Positions 23,380 through 37,400 of a stretch of 64,000 nucleotides of DNA are shown one piece after another. The stretch lies in contig CM072908.1 of NCBI GenBank assembly GCA_037013685.1, forward strand, positions 2,059,001-2,123,000. Reading direction: 5' to 3'. Numbering within the stretch: the first letter of the stretch is position 1; every line of letters starts with the position of its first letter. This DNA is from Acridotheres tristis (taxonomy: Eukaryota > Chordata > Aves > Passeriformes > Sturnidae). The notes under the pieces were generated by a model, which saw only the letters and a program-made list of their open reading frames with translations, made no database searches and was not told where the DNA came from. The position numbers and the translations under genes were made by a program.

Positions 23380-26300
23380 AATCAGAAAAAAGCTCTTTAG
23401 AGTTTTATATACATTAAGCAGGGGATGTATTTGGAAAGAATTCACCTTTATTTCTAGAAATTCCCTGAAAATGACAACCAGAAAATGAAGATTGCAGAGC
23501 AGCGTCCTTAGGTCTCAAAGAATCTCCTGCTTATTAAAAAAACCCCTTTTTCAGTTAAACCCCGAGCTAATGATGTTGTGTTTCACCCTTGCAAGGCAAG
23601 GGCACAGTCACCTCTCAGGATGCTCATCTGCACTCTCTGAAGGAAAAAATCCCAGCTCAGGGACTGAATTACCTGTGGCACTGCAAGGATTTTTTTCTAC
23701 CAGCACCAAACAGAGAGGCCCAGCTGTGTCAGAGGCTCCCAAAAGGTCTGGGAATGTTATTTTCAATTTTCTGAAAGTTTAATCATTGCTACCAGCACCA
23801 CCTGAACTGATACCACTCCCAAAAATCTGCACAGAGCTGGGGCTGGATAATCCAGAATTTAACAAGGTTTAACGATAGTGAGAAACCAAAGCATCATCAA
23901 TTATCTCCTGGTGAAGTAATTCCAAAATCACATCCAGCTGACGTTCCCCTCACTCATCCCTGCTAAATGTGTCATCCTCAAACAGGACAAACAGCAAGGT
24001 CAGGGCATGGCCTTGCTCCTCATCATGGAACCACCGAGTTGGTGCTGGTTTGAATCAGGAATCACCAATTTGAGGCACTTCAAAGAGTCATTTTCGGGAG
24101 TTATTTATATTTAAGTACAGTTCTTTTCAAGCATTTCTCACCCTTCGTTTTGGAATTCTGAGAATAAAGGAGATTTCTATAAAAATATGAGTTCAGCTTT
24201 CAGCAGTCCAGAGTGCTCCTGGCATGGGAAGTGCACCATGGATCCCTCAGTGCCACCACAGAGGAATGGGAAAATTCCCTGTGGTGGGATCAGAACTCTG
24301 GCACGGGCAGCGTTTTCTGAGATCCTGAGCTCTGTGGAGTTTTTGCAGCATGAAACTCAGGCAGAACATTTCACACCCAACCCTCAGTTCATCCTTCAAG
24401 ACCTCCCGGGTTCCTCAGGTGCCCACCCAGAGCCTGAACCTGCTGGCAGCTCTGTTCTTGCTTCATTTTCAATTTTAGACAGCTGGAAATAGGAGGAGGT
24501 GTACGATTGTCAGATGATCACAAAAAGCACAGAAGAGAGGAGATCACTTTCATGCTGCAGCCAAACCGGCAGCTAATCCAATGAAAGAGAGGACACAGGA
24601 ATTCAGGATACACCCCTGGCCCATCAGGGCTAATTCCTCGTGTCTCACAGAGCTCAGACCTTACCACTTCAGCAAAAAAAAAAATAAATACGAGGCACCA
24701 AATCTCTTGCTAATAGTGCTGTGCTGTCTGTGATAGAGGGAATAATCTTGCTGGGCCCTGCAGGGAGCAGAGAGTGTCCCGAGGTATAAAAGCTGCTCAC
24801 CCTTTTCTTCATTTTCACAGCAGTTACCACACAGGGAATAAGCAAACCCTTTAAAAAAAAAAAGCCAGACTTTGAATTACAGCAATTCTTGTTGCTCATC
24901 TCAGGGAATTCTGAGAGCTCATCACACTCTGAGGGCTCAGCAGAGTTTGTAAAAGGTTTCTGACCTAAACTAATGCCCCAAGACGTTTTTGTTTTAGGGA
25001 CTTGTAAATTTTTTTTAGTGGAGAGCGTCTAAAACGAATCTTGAACATCAGGTAGAACACATGACCTTAATATTTATAGGAAAATAACTGAACCCTCCAT
25101 TCTCGGGCAAAAAAAAAAAAAAATTTGCAACAATATTTCACACAGTGAGAGATGGGACAAAGGGGAAACCGAAGCTCTGAGCACCCACCTGGAGATTTCC
25201 TGGGTGGTTTTCATCCCCCTGCAAGGATTTATCTGTAAAAAACCAGCATTTCGCAGTTTCGACTTCTCCTGGATCCGGTCTGGAAAATCCGAAAGGTTTT
25301 TTTTTCCCTTTTATTCTCCCTCTGTGCGCCCTGGACCTTCGAGCAGTCACTGACACGGAAACGGAGACACGAAACACTAGAGGGAAGCAAAGACTTTGCA
25401 GTGAGCTCTGCAGAGCTCCCCGGGGCTGGCCCTGCATTTAAACACGAATTAACCTGAGGAAAAGGAGAAATAACGCGAGGTTTGTGCATTCTCCAAACCC
25501 CTCTTAATGTAGAAATATGGGTTAATTAGAGATATTGCCCTCTGTGGGTTTTCAAACACCCCCGTGGGCTGCAGACCCTATAAATGATAAATTCTTTGGA
25601 TTGATCCCAGCTTCTCCTCATCATGACTCCACCTCTTTTTTCTGCTTTTCCTACCCCTCCTTAGCAGCTGCAGACCTTTCTTTAAAAAAAAAAAAAAAAA
25701 GGGAAAGTCACACTTGAAAAAATTCCCTGTAGGAATTGTCTGCAGAGCAGACACACACAGACCTCTAGGAAATTGGAAATTTTTTGTGTAGAAATGTTTA
25801 TTTGGGTCTTTATCCTCCTTTTCTTTCAGAAATTTGTTCTGTTGATGACTTAGCAGTCCCTCTCTCCTATAAAACTCTCCCCAGACTGGGAGGCAGAAAA
25901 GAAACTGGGACAAACTGGACTTCAGACAAGTGGGAGACAAGAAACATATTTCATTTTTTTACTGGTGTCCTAAAGGGCTTTTCCTTGTTCTCAGCTGCTC
26001 CCCTGGAAAATCAGATCCATTAACAGAGAAAAGTAAAGATGCCTCAGAAATAAAACAACAACAGGGATTGGACTGGAGTCTGCCAGCAGAGATCAGTAAA
26101 GCCCCACAGCAGCTCCAGCGAGGATTATTTGGGTTATTATTATTATTATTATTAATATTATTATTATTTTGTCACCCAGAGAAGGGGTGCTGGGGAATGG
26201 CAGTGGGATTTCCACCAGGGAAGATGAAGATGACATTTTTCACCAGCTGGTCAGTAATCCTAACTTGCTAAATTCACTTTTTTTTTTTTTTTTGGCCACT

Positions 26301-27840
26301 TTTTAGTTCAATTTCCTGCCTTGATCCTTCAAATCCTTGTCCCTGCAGTGTCCAGGAGCTGATTCCATCCTGTCCCTGGGAGAACTCTGCTGTCCCAGCT
26401 GGGGAAGGGCTCCAGGAGCACAATTTGCAGCAGGAACTTTGCAAGTTGTCAATCCTGCAAGGAAAAAGAGGAATTTGGGCTGGCAGGGAGATGCAGATTC
26501 CAGCAGGAAATGTTCTCTTCCCTTCTGGAGCTGCAAAATAAAATCCTCTGGAATTGCTGCCAGCCTTCCTCTCTGCTGGATGCTTTGAGCTCCATTTCTG
26601 CTGATTTTCTGTTCCTTTACAGCATTTCTGGAGAGTTGGAATTCCTCTGTGGGCCCCATGACCCTGTCAAATAATGATGTTCCACGTGGAAATCTGGAAT
26701 AATTGACCGGATCCAACCTGCAATTTGTCAAGCACTTTGGGATGCTCTGAGATGAAACACCCTGAGATGAAGCAGAGCTATTGGGAAGAATTAGCTCATG
26801 CTGGCTGAGAGAACAGCTCCAAATGGGCAAGAAATAAAATCAACCTGAGCTGGAAAGTCCATTTTATTCCCCTTTATTTTTTTTTTTTTTTAATGTTTGG
26901 AGAGTTAACGGAGGAATGGTAAAAGTTAAGCAACAATAATAATGAGAATGAATTCTGTCACAGCAAAGAGAAAAACAAGATTTCTGGAGGAAGTTCTTAG
27001 TCTGGAGAGTGAGCACAGAGCTGAAAACAGGGGGTTCTAATCCTGGTTCTAGTCTCAGTTTTAACCCCTTTAAGGTCACTGCCAAACCCCCTTTCCTTGT
27101 CCCACATCGAGAACTCACAGCCCATTTATTACCTTAAAAAACTTTGATTTCTCTGCACTCATTGAAGTAAAGTTCTAACTGAGGGGAAACAGCTGTAAAA
27201 ATACTGGGGATAATGATTTTTTTATTTTTTTTAAACTAATTGAATATAAAATCTCTGTCTCAGGGAGACTGGGATGGGGCAAAGCCTGCAAAAGAAGGTG
27301 AAGAAGTTTATCAAAGTGCAACAATTCATTGGTACAGAGAGAAAATTATTTTGAATAACTCAGGCCAAGTGCTACACCCGTGAAAAAAAGTGTTTGTCCA
27401 CAAGAGGCAAGTCCCAGATCAGGGAGAAAAAGGCTGAGATGAGAAAAGGACAGAGAAAAGCAAATTATCCAGGAGGAGGGAGCAGTGCTGCTGCCCCAGC
27501 CCAGGGGCAATTCCGTGTGGAAATTCCTCTCATTTCCATGTCCATGGATTTCCCAGCAGCCAGGGAGTGCCAAGGGCAATGGGAAGGCTCTCAGTGGCCA
27601 CCAGGATTTTAGGGCAAACAGCCTTCACTAATTCCTCTGCGTTAAGAAATGATTTTAAAAACCCCCTTCCGTTGTTTTTTGGTTTTGTTTTTTTCTCTTG
27701 GTTACCCAGCACTTGCCTCTCTCTCTCTCTCTCTCTCAGCCAGAATTTTAATTTGTTAAATGACAGAGTGGCTGCTGGTGAAAGCCACAGTGGTGATCTC
27801 CAGGCCAATCACACAACATTCCTGTCCTGGAGGAAAGAGG
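23380..27840. other. Intergenic, no gene seen
   Basis: Between the DVL1 upstream arrays and the next array I see no exon, RNA gene or clear transposon on either strand. There are A runs, one ATT run at about 26,135-26,168 and a CT run at about 27,716-27,738. The short open frames have no recognisable protein features. Confidence 0.6.
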
Positions 27841-27844
27841 GCCA

Positions 27845-28535
27845 GAATCCCATCCCATTATCCCATTACCCCATCCCATAGATCCCATCCCATTATCTTA
27901 TCCTATCCCATCCTATCCCATGAATCCCACCCCATTGATCCCATCCCATTATCCTATCCTATCCTATCCTATCCTATCCTATCCTATCCTATCCTATCCT
28001 ATCCTATCCTATCCTATCCCATTATCCCATCCCATCATCCCATTCCATTTATCCCATCCCATTTATCCCATGGATCCCACCCCATCCTATTTATCCCATC
28101 CCATCCCATGATCCTATCCTATTTATCCCATCCCATTCCATCCCAACATCCCATTATCCCATCCCATTTATCCCATCCCATTTATCCCATCCCATTATCC
28201 CATGGATCCCACCCCATCCTATTTATCCCATTCCATGGACCCCATCCCATCCTATTTATCCCATTATCCCATCCTATTTATCCTATCCCGTTTATCCCAT
28301 CCCATTTATCCTATCCCATCCCATCCCATTATCCCATGGATCCCATCCCATTCCATTTATCCCATCCCAATTATCCCATCCCATCCATCCCATCATCCCA
28401 TCCTATCCCATCATCCTATCCCATTTATCCCATCCTATCCCATTTATCCCATCCCATTTATCCCATCCCATCTATCCCATCCCATTTATCCCATCCTATC
28501 CCATTTATCCCATCCCATTTATCCCACCCCATCCC
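27845..28535. repeat. ATCCC pentanucleotide-based array
   Basis: About 690 bp of CCCATCCCATTTATCCCATC-type sequence. It includes a pure ATCCT stretch at about 27,951-28,018 and GGATCC-containing variants. Confidence 0.95.
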
Positions 28536-28539
28536 CCCC

Positions 28540-29950
28540 AGGGAGTTTACCTGCCCTCTCTGACCATTACCCAAATCCCAACCAGTGATCAAAGCAAGGA
28601 TGAGGAACTCACAGAGCCCTTCCCAGCCCATCTTTCAGACAATAGATTCATTTTGTTCCTCCTCCCCTGAAGCGATTCTGCAGCCCAGCAGTCAGAAGAA
28701 ATATCGAAATGCCTCTGGAGTTTGTGAGTGACCCCACTCTGAGCTGGTGTCCGTGGGAGCTGTGCTGAGCAATCGGAGCTGCCACGGAAAAATCTCCAAC
28801 CTTTGACTCACAGACACGAAAGGGAGGCAGAGAAACGTTCATGACAATTCTTTGAGACTCTGCCACCCCTGATGGAATAACCAGCACAGCCTCCTGAACC
28901 TGCAGGAATGCAGCCTGGGCTGCAGGGAAGGGTAAAAAAAAATCCCTCTGTGCTTCGGGGAAGGGCTAAAAGGGGCTTGGGATCAACCCCAGACCTTCCT
29001 CTCACTAATCCTGGGCACTTTTTGGGGTGGATCTTCAGTGAGGATAAAGGTAATGAATTACACATCACAAAAAAAACCTGTGGAGAGCAGTGGAAGGGCT
29101 AAAAAATTAAAATTTACCTGCTCAGCTGCAGCTTAGGAAAGCTCACCTCCACCTCTAGTTCTGTTTTATTATTAATATTTTTACTGCTTGAAGCCATTGA
29201 AATTAATGCCTCCCCAATACAATTATTCTTTAAAACAGCCCCCAGTAACAGAAATATTAATATCTGTTAAAATGTCCACGGTCTGTTTGTGATGAAAAGT
29301 TCATTGTTGTGACACCCCACCTTGTGAAGGGCCAGCACAGCCCCTCTGGAGGCCTCACCCACCACGATTTTGGTTTTTGAGGACCCCAGGCCACCCTCTG
29401 AGCCCAGCAGAGATCCCTGGTGCCCCTGGGAGGAGGGACAGGGGCGGTCAGGAACGGGATTTGGATGCCTGGGAACGTTGGCACCAGTGGGACAAAAAAC
29501 CCAAATTGGCAAGAAAAGGGCAGGGCTGGGTCCTGGAGGTGCTGCCCCAGCTCCGAGCACACAAATCCCCCTCTCTGCCACCCCTGCAGGCCACCAAACA
29601 GAGGGGTGACAATCCCTGGCCACCCTCACCCTCACAACAGCAGCAATTTTCCTTCCAGACCCAAGAGCTGATCCCATTCTGCAGCTTTCCTGGAGTTTTG
29701 GCTTGCTTGGATGACAACACTGAATCCTTTCCAATTTTCTGGCACTGTCCATAGGTAGAACCTCCCCTGAGTGCACCCACAGCCTCAGGAATCCACTGCA
29801 AATCCTTGGGAATGGACTCATCCCCCTCCTGGACTCCCTTTTCTGAGCCCCTGGTCCATGAAAATTCCTGTTTTTATTCCTGATCCTTGTGGAACTGCTC
29901 CCTTTCACCATCTCCTACCTTTGGTTTGATGTGCTCTGTGTGGCCTGGAG
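28540..29950. other. Intergenic, no gene seen
   Basis: I find no exon with convincing splice sites on either strand in this mixed-composition stretch between two arrays. It lies downstream of the MXRA8 poly(A) signal and upstream of the DVL1 promoter. Confidence 0.55.
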
Positions 29951-29954
29951 CCAC

Positions 29955-30195
29955 CCCAGGAAAATCCCATCCCAGGAAAATCCTATCCCAGGAAAATCCC
30001 ATCCCAGGAAAATCCCATCCCAGGAAAATCCCATCCCAGGAAAATCCCATCCCAGGAAAATCCCATCCCAGGAAAATGCTATCCCAGGAAAATCCCATCC
30101 CAGGAAAATCCCATCCCAGGAAAATCCCATCCCAGGAAAATCCCATCCCAGGAAAATCCCATCCCAGGAAAATCCCATCCCAGGAAAATCCCATC
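29955..30195. repeat. Tandem array, CCCAGGAAAATCCCATC 16-17 bp unit
   Basis: About 15 nearly identical copies. The homogeneity suggests recent expansion. Confidence 0.96.
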
Positions 30196-30374
30196 CAGGA
30201 GCTCAGAGCTCCAGAGCATTCCTGGTCCTGCCCTACCTGAGACTGGCACTGCATCCAGGCTGCTCCTGCCAAACCTGCCCTGCTCTGTGCTGAAACACAA
30301 ACAAATCAACAAACACGGGCTGAGAAATGCAGAGTTCACCCATTGGGGCTGCTTCCCTTTGCCTGCAGAAAGAG

Positions 30375-30855
30375 GAATTTATTTTCTGAATTTATTTTCT
30401 GAATTCATTTTCTGGCATTTATTTCCCGGCATTTATTTTCCGGCATTTATTTTCCGGCATTTATTTTCCGGCATTTATTTTCCGGCATTTATTTTCCGGC
30501 ATTTATTTCCCGGCATTTATTTCCCGGCATTTATTTTCCGGCATTTATTTCCCGGCATTTATTTTCCGGCATTTATTTTCCGGCATTTATTTCCCGGCAT
30601 TTATTTTCTGACATTTATTTTATGACATTTATTTTCTGGCGTTTATTTTCTGACATTTATTTTCTGGCATTTATTTTCCGGCATTTATTTTCTGACATTT
30701 ATTTTCTGGCATTTATTTTCTGGCATTTATTTTCCGGCATTTATTTTCCGGCATTTATTTTCCGGCATTTATTTTCTGACATTTATTTTATGACATTTAT
30801 TTTCTGGCATTTATTTTCTGACATTTATTTTCTGACATTTATTTTCTGACATTTC
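30375..30855. repeat. Tandem array, CATTTATTTTCCGG 14-bp unit
   Basis: About 34 copies with CCGG, CTGG and CTGA variants clustered in blocks. It ends about 190 bp beyond the inferred MXRA8 cleavage site. Confidence 0.95.
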
Positions 30856-31044
30856 CCCTCCTCCTTGATCAAACGAGGTTTTTGCACTGCCACTTGGGAG
30901 GGCTGAGCTCTTTGTGCTTCACCCGAGACGTGCAAAGTTCTGTAGGAAATGATTTCTGCCAGCCTAGGACAGGGATCAGCCTTTGCCATTGTTCTCCTGA
31001 TGGATTCACCACATGGAAAAAAAAAAATGCCTGGTGTAATGATG

Positions 31045-31403
31045 GCTCAGGATTAGTGATGCAGGTGGTTTTATTTAAAGCAATAACATCAAAGCAAAAC
31101 CTCTGCTGATTCAGCTCATAAAAATCATCGATGCATAAAATCCAACAATAATTGTCGAGAAAGAAAAGGGGAAGGGAGGGTCGGGAGAACAGAGGAAGAA
31201 AAGGCAACCCAACCCCATAAATGCACACAAGACAGTTTAACTCTTTCATGAAGCATTTGCACCCTTGTGTGGGGGAAAAGTGGAGGTGGAAAAAAAATCC
31301 TGTGGGAACTGGAGGGAGATGGAATTAAGAAAAGACATCTCTCTTCCACATTATTTATCTCGGATGGAAGCTTCTGGTCCAGCCAGCAGCTTTGGGAGTG
31401 TCT
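31045..31403 (-). other. MXRA8: MXRA8 3' UTR
   Basis: This is the stretch from the stop codon to just past the first canonical poly(A) signal. It has no other splice pattern or open frame that I can support. The length of about 350 nt is inferred from the signal position. Confidence 0.65.
31070..31075 (-). terminator. MXRA8 polyadenylation signal AATAAA
   Basis: The plus-strand TTTATT reads AATAAA on the minus strand, about 330 nt after the stop codon. Cleavage would fall some 15-25 nt further on, near 31,050. Confidence 0.65.
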
Positions 31404-31429
31404 TCATTTACAATATTCCTTCCTGAAAT
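31404..31429 (-). CDS. MXRA8: MXRA8 exon 11, last coding part
   Basis: After the acceptor TTGCTTTCAG the frame reads F-R-K-E-Y-C-K and a TGA at 31406-31404. This matches the conserved FRKE-x-CK end of the family. The 3' UTR continues down to about 31,050. Confidence 0.9.
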
Positions 31430-34400
31430 CTGAAAGCAAATGGAAACCGGGGTCAGCACTTAAGAGAGAGATTCAAAACCATTCAAAGCAGCACAAAAAT
31501 AGGGATTTATTTCTAGAGCAGCCATCTGCAGTCACTCACAACCCTGACATCAAAAAGCCCCCTCAGAGAGACAGACTGGGGGTAAATTATTGCCCAGCTC
31601 CACCCTGCAGGAGAAAACGCCAGGAGAATTCCATCAGGGACAGCTTGGTGTCATTTCAGCCCCATTTATTAAATCCTAATTCCCCTGGAATCTCAGAGCC
31701 CTGCTCGACAGAGGTGCTGTCCTCCAAACACGGGCACGGCCCTGGGCACTGATCCTGGATGCAGCCCCGGGGAGGGAGAGTTGTTTGCTTTCCTTGGATG
31801 AAGTAACTGCCCATTACCCATAAATTAATTCCATTCCAAACACTCTCTTTCTGCTCCCTGTTTTCTGCCCAAACACCACGCCAGGACATTTTTGGGCTCT
31901 TTTTCTCCCTCCACTGTCCCAGCCCTGCCAGCTTTGCTTTCTCCAATCAGAGGGAAAAAAAAAAATCCCAATTTTTGCCATTCCCAAATCTTTTACAAAC
32001 CTAATCGCTGCTTTGCATCTTGTGGCTCCACGATGAAAGGATGGGAAAGGAGCTGCCTTCTCATTCCTGCTTTTTGCCATGAGGTTTCTCATTCCTCTCT
32101 GCCTGTGGCTTGGTCACTCACTGAGGGACCGTCCCTCCCTCCTGCAGCCACCAATTAAGGGGAAGAAAGTGCTGATTACCTTTGTCTAAATCAATGTTCT
32201 TCGCTGGGAAGCTTCTGGCTTGCTCAGCCTTCTCCTTCAGGATGTTGTTTTTGTAATCTGGGCGAGGGAGGAGCAAGATTCACACGGGCATTAGGATATT
32301 AAAAAAAAAATAATAAATTTATGAACAAGACAGAGGTGATCAGTCCCTCCCCGATGTGCTCTAGGTCTGGCACCTCTGATTTCTAGGAATTTTTTGTGGA
32401 GTTACTCAGCAGGAAAACAGCTCTGACTTCATTTTAGCCCCTGGCATTAAGGAGTTGTGCCAACTTCAGCTCCCTGCTCCTCACAGGCACCACAGCCCTG
32501 AATTATCTCCTCAGAGCTCACCTGGAGAACAATTATCCGGAGATTTTTGCTCTCCTGGGACACACAGAGAAGGATTTTTGCAACCCACCCTCTGCAATTC
32601 CTTTCTTCACTTCCAGTTTTGCCTCCCTCTTGTTTACTGGGGCATTCACGGCAATTTTTGGGAGCTAAGATTTGTCAGCTCGTTCTTTTAAAGGTTGTGC
32701 TTTTACTGGGGATGCAAATAAAAAAAAAAAACAAAGGGACAATTTTTATTTCCTGGCTTATCAAGCAAGTCGCAGCTGGTGGGAATTTGGCATCATGACA
32801 AATTCAGGAATCTCAGGGTGGTGCAGACAAAAGCATCAATTTTGTGAAATTAATTCCTTGCAAGAACCAATTCTCAATTATTGACACAATAAACTCAAGG
32901 CTGCACCTTCCAGCCCCAGCAAGGAACAGCACCTACCTCCAGGAATGCTGGAAACTCCCCAAATCAGTTCCATAAATCCAAAAAAAACCCCATTTTCACA
33001 GTGTGAGATGAGTTCCCTTCCCCTCTCCCCAGCGTCTTTCACTTCACCACGAGCTCCAGGGAAATTTGTATTTTCTCTTTTCTATCTCAGGGCCTCTGTA
33101 GCAAATTTTCTTCCTCCCATTCTCTGTTTATCTGCCCTAATTTCCACCACAGATCTTGACAGAAGGCCCAAAATGTTCACTGAGTGATTTGACATCCAGG
33201 CAGGAGAAAATCAGAAAATTAAACCAAACTGGCTTCAAAGGAAAGTGGGGACAATGAACTCAACTAACTCAGGAATTCTCTTCACCCAGTTTTGGTCAAA
33301 TAAAAATCCATACCCACTTCCAGAGGTTAAAGAATGAGTTAAGTCGCTTCAAAATATCTAAATGCCATTAGAAATTTCAGATTTAAGGATTTGGACCTGG
33401 TTTGGTGGACACCTACCCAGCCTGATGTCTTCACTCTTGTGTGGGGTCAGATCTGTGGTGTCCACTGGAAATTCTTTAAGGTTCACATCCTTCCTGAAAA
33501 GGGAATAACGGTGGAAAATGGTATTTTAATAACTGGCTCCTTTCACACTTTTCCCCAATAGCTTTCCTAATGTTACTTTAGAGAATTTATTTAATTTTTA
33601 ATTTTTTTCCCCCCACATTTTTTTTTTCCCCCAGCTCTTAGAACAACGAGCAGCCAATCGTGGAATTTCCTTATCTTTCCCACTTTAATCATACAAAATA
33701 TAAATATAAATATAAATATAAATATAAATATAAATATAAATATAAATATAAATATAAATATAAATATAAATATAAATATAAATATAAAATAAGGTCTGGA
33801 GGAGCCCAGCTCCACGATTTTGGCCCCATCTCAAAACAGATCCGTGCATTATTCCTTTCCCACCAACTCCCAAGGGCATCTCACAGAAACTTCATCCCTC
33901 AATCGGTTCCCAGAGAGCAACAAGAGGAAATTCAATTGCCAAAGCAGCCCCACAGAACAAATTCTCCTTCCTCTTCCTCCTCCTAACCAGATTTTCAGCT
34001 GGTTTAGGCTCTTAGCTGAGGAGGGGGGCCAAGAGTTCATCTGAATGCATTCTAAACCTAATTAATAGCATATTATATATATATATATAATATTATATTT
34101 TATATTACAGATATTATACTTACTCTCCATATTTCTTCACGTTGTACTCATAACCTAAAGAGGAGGGAAAAGCAGAAGGAGCCGTCACAGCCAGTCCAGG
34201 TCCATTCCTGCTGCCCATTTTTTTTTGGGTGCTGTGATGCCTTTATGGAATCCCCCAGCACAGCCAGGACCTTCACACCCCATTTCCCAAAGGGACAAAT
34301 CCCACTTTTCTCCTCCCTTTTACACAAGAATTCGGCAAATCCTGACTGGGATTCGGGCACAGCCTGCACATCTTTCCCAACAATTCCACCAAATCGATGT

Positions 34401-37400
34401 CGGGATATTTTTTTTTACACCACGCCAGCTCCTCCCTGTTTTTTTTTTTTTTTTTCCCCAAGATGGGATCCCTGTTCCTGGCAGGAATTCTTTGCCAGGA
34501 TTGTCCCTCCAGGACAGATTATTTAGGACCGGGCTCACCTCTCTGCCGGCGCCTGCGGGTGAGGAGCACCACGATGATGAGGAGGACGAGGAAGAGCAGC
34601 AGGGTGGCCAGGACGTAGCCCAGCTGCTGGAAAAAATGCATCCTGCTCTCGGGGATGATGACATTGATGACATTGTGACCCCTGACCACGTTGGGATCTG
34701 AGGGCAAGGAAAGCAGAGAAAAGCAGGATGGCAGCGGGAATGCTCGGGGAGGAGGGGGAATTGGGAATTGCGAGAATTAAAGTCGATTTAATTAAAGTCA
34801 AGTCGATTTAATTAAAGTCAAGTCGATTTACAGCACCTCTGGCAGGTGGCAGATGTTGTGCCCTTCACCAGGATTTAACAGGATGTCCCTTCCCTGGGAT
34901 CAGAGCGGGAAATTGCCACAGAGGGGGAATTTCAGAGCAAAAATTCCGAAACTTCAGAGCAACCCCAAACTTTCCAGAGGGTCACACAAACCTCCCCTGG
35001 GTCCCTCTCAACACACACTCCACACTGCTCTGCCTCCAGACACCATCCCCTGCTTGCCAAGGGTTATAATTTATGCAGTGGGAAGAGTTTTCAATGCCAA
35101 AAAAAAAAAAAAAAAAAGCCCAAAAAAACCCTAACTTCCTTTCAAATGAAATAAAAATCGATAAAATAAATAAATCCCCCCCCCACCACCCCCTAAAAAA
35201 AAAAAACAAAACCCACAGAGGAAAGCCAAGATTCCATTCCTTTCGTGGGTGCAGCAGGATTTCTGTTCCACAGCACGGGGGAAGGGGAGAATTGAAGAGT
35301 ATTCAATTCAATTGAATTCAGTTTTGAATTCAATTCAAAACTTTTAAGTGGAACTTTTTTTTTCTTTTTTTTTTTTTTTTTTTGGTAGATCACAAATAAA
35401 TAGGTCAATGTTTTACACATGTAAAGAGGAAATGACTTCTCTGCTTGCAGCAGTCAGAGGAATGGAGAAACCAGCCCAGGCACGGATGGAATCCCACAAT
35501 CTGGGATTTTTAAATTTTTTTTTATTTTTCCTCCAAAACAGAGCTGAAATGACACCTTCACCCCTCGCAGGGAATTTTCACAGAGCACCAGGCAAGAACA
35601 GGATGGAACCCTCACCTCTCATTCCCTTGGGAGCTCCCCCTGCCATTACCCAGAGGGAAAAAGGGGAAAATGGGGAAATTCCTGAAAAGCCTTCACCATC
35701 TTCCTCTCCCTCTATGGCAGAGAAATCCCATTATTTTATCCAACTAAAGGGTGAGAATTTGGCTTTTCCCAGTGGGAATTCCTGCAAACCCTCAAGAGGA
35801 GAGGTCACTGATCTGCAGCTGGGGTGATGCCATTGCTGGTGATGTTCATCACCTTCCTCTCCCTCTATGGCAGAGAAATCCCATTATTTTATCCAAATAA
35901 AGGGTGAGAAACTGGCTTTTCCCAGCGGGATTTCCTGCAGAGGGGACAGAGCACCGACCTGCAGCTGGGGTGATGCCATTGCTGGTGATGTTCACCACCT
36001 CCCTCTGTGATAGAGGAATTTATCCAACTCTATGGCAGAGAAATCCCACGATTTTATCCAACTAAAAGGAGAGAATCTGCCTTTTCCCAGCGGGATTTCC
36101 TGCAGAGGGGACAGAGCACTGACCTGCAGCTGGGGCTATGTTGTGTATGGTGATGTTCACCACCTCCCTCTGTGACAGAGGAATTTATCCAACTCCATGG
36201 CAGAGAAATCCCACTATTCTATCCAACTAAAAGGACAGAATCTGGCTTTTCCTGGCCAGAATTCCTGTAAACCCTCCACAGCAGAGACCACTGACCTGCA
36301 GCTGGGGCTATGACCTTGGTGATGATGTTCATCACCTCCCTCTGTGACAGAGGAATTTATCCAAGTAAAAGGAGAGAATCTGCTTTTCCCAGTGGGATTT
36401 CCTGCAAAGGGGACAGAGCACTGACCTGCAGCTGGAGTGATGCCATTGCTGGTGATGTTCACCACCTTCCTCTGTGATAGAGGAATTTATCCAACTCTAT
36501 GGCAGAGAAATCCCACTATTCTATCCAAATAAAGGCCAGAATCTTGCTTTTCCCAGCAGGATTTCCTGCAGAGGGGACAGAGCACTGACCTGCAGCTGGG
36601 GTGATGCCATTGCTGGTGATGTTCACCACCTTCCTCTGTGACAGAGGAATTTATCCAACTCCATGGCAGAGAAATCCCACGATTTTATCCAACTAAAAGG
36701 ACAGAATCTGGCTTTTCCTGGCCAGAATTCCTGTAAACCCTCCACAGCAGAGACCACTGACCTGCAGCTGGGGCAATGTTGTGTATGGTGATGTTCACCA
36801 CCTTCCTCTGTGACAGAGGAATTTATCCAACTAAAGGGCTAAAAATCTGCCTTTTCCCAGTGGGATTTCCTGCAGAGGGGACAGAGCACTGACCTGCAGC
36901 TGGGTTAACGCTGTTGCTGATGATGTTCACCACCTTGCTGTCCCTCTGTGACAGAGGAATTTATCCAACTAAAAGGAGAGAATCTGCCTTTTCCCAGCGG
37001 GATTTCCTGCAGAGGGGACAGAGCACTGACCTGCAGCTGGGGCAATGTTGTGTATGGTGATGTTCACCACCTCCCTCTGTGACAGAGAAATTTATCCAAC
37101 TCCATGGCAGAGAAATCCCACGATTTTATCCAAATAAAAGGAAAGATTCTGGCTTTTCCTGGCCAGAATTCCTGCAAACCCTCCACAGCAGAGACCACTG
37201 ACCTGCAGCTGGGGCTATGACCTTGGTGATGATGTTCATCACCTCCCTCTGTGACAGAGGAATTTATCCAAGTAAAAGGAGAGAATCTGCTTTTCCCAGT
37301 GGGATTTCCTGCAAAGGGGACAGAGCACTGACCTGCAGCTGGAGTGATGCCATTGCTGGTGATGTTCACCACCTTCCTCTGTGATAGAGGAATTTATCCA

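Noticed and set aside
34519..34707. A stand-alone small membrane protein
   Set aside because: The hydrophobic stretch is MXRA8 exon 7, with clear acceptor and donor sites.
36214..37372. Two identical peptides 907 bp apart, suggesting a duplicated small gene
   Set aside because: They lie inside the exon-derived array of intron 6 and reflect block duplication. The frame does not connect to exon 7.
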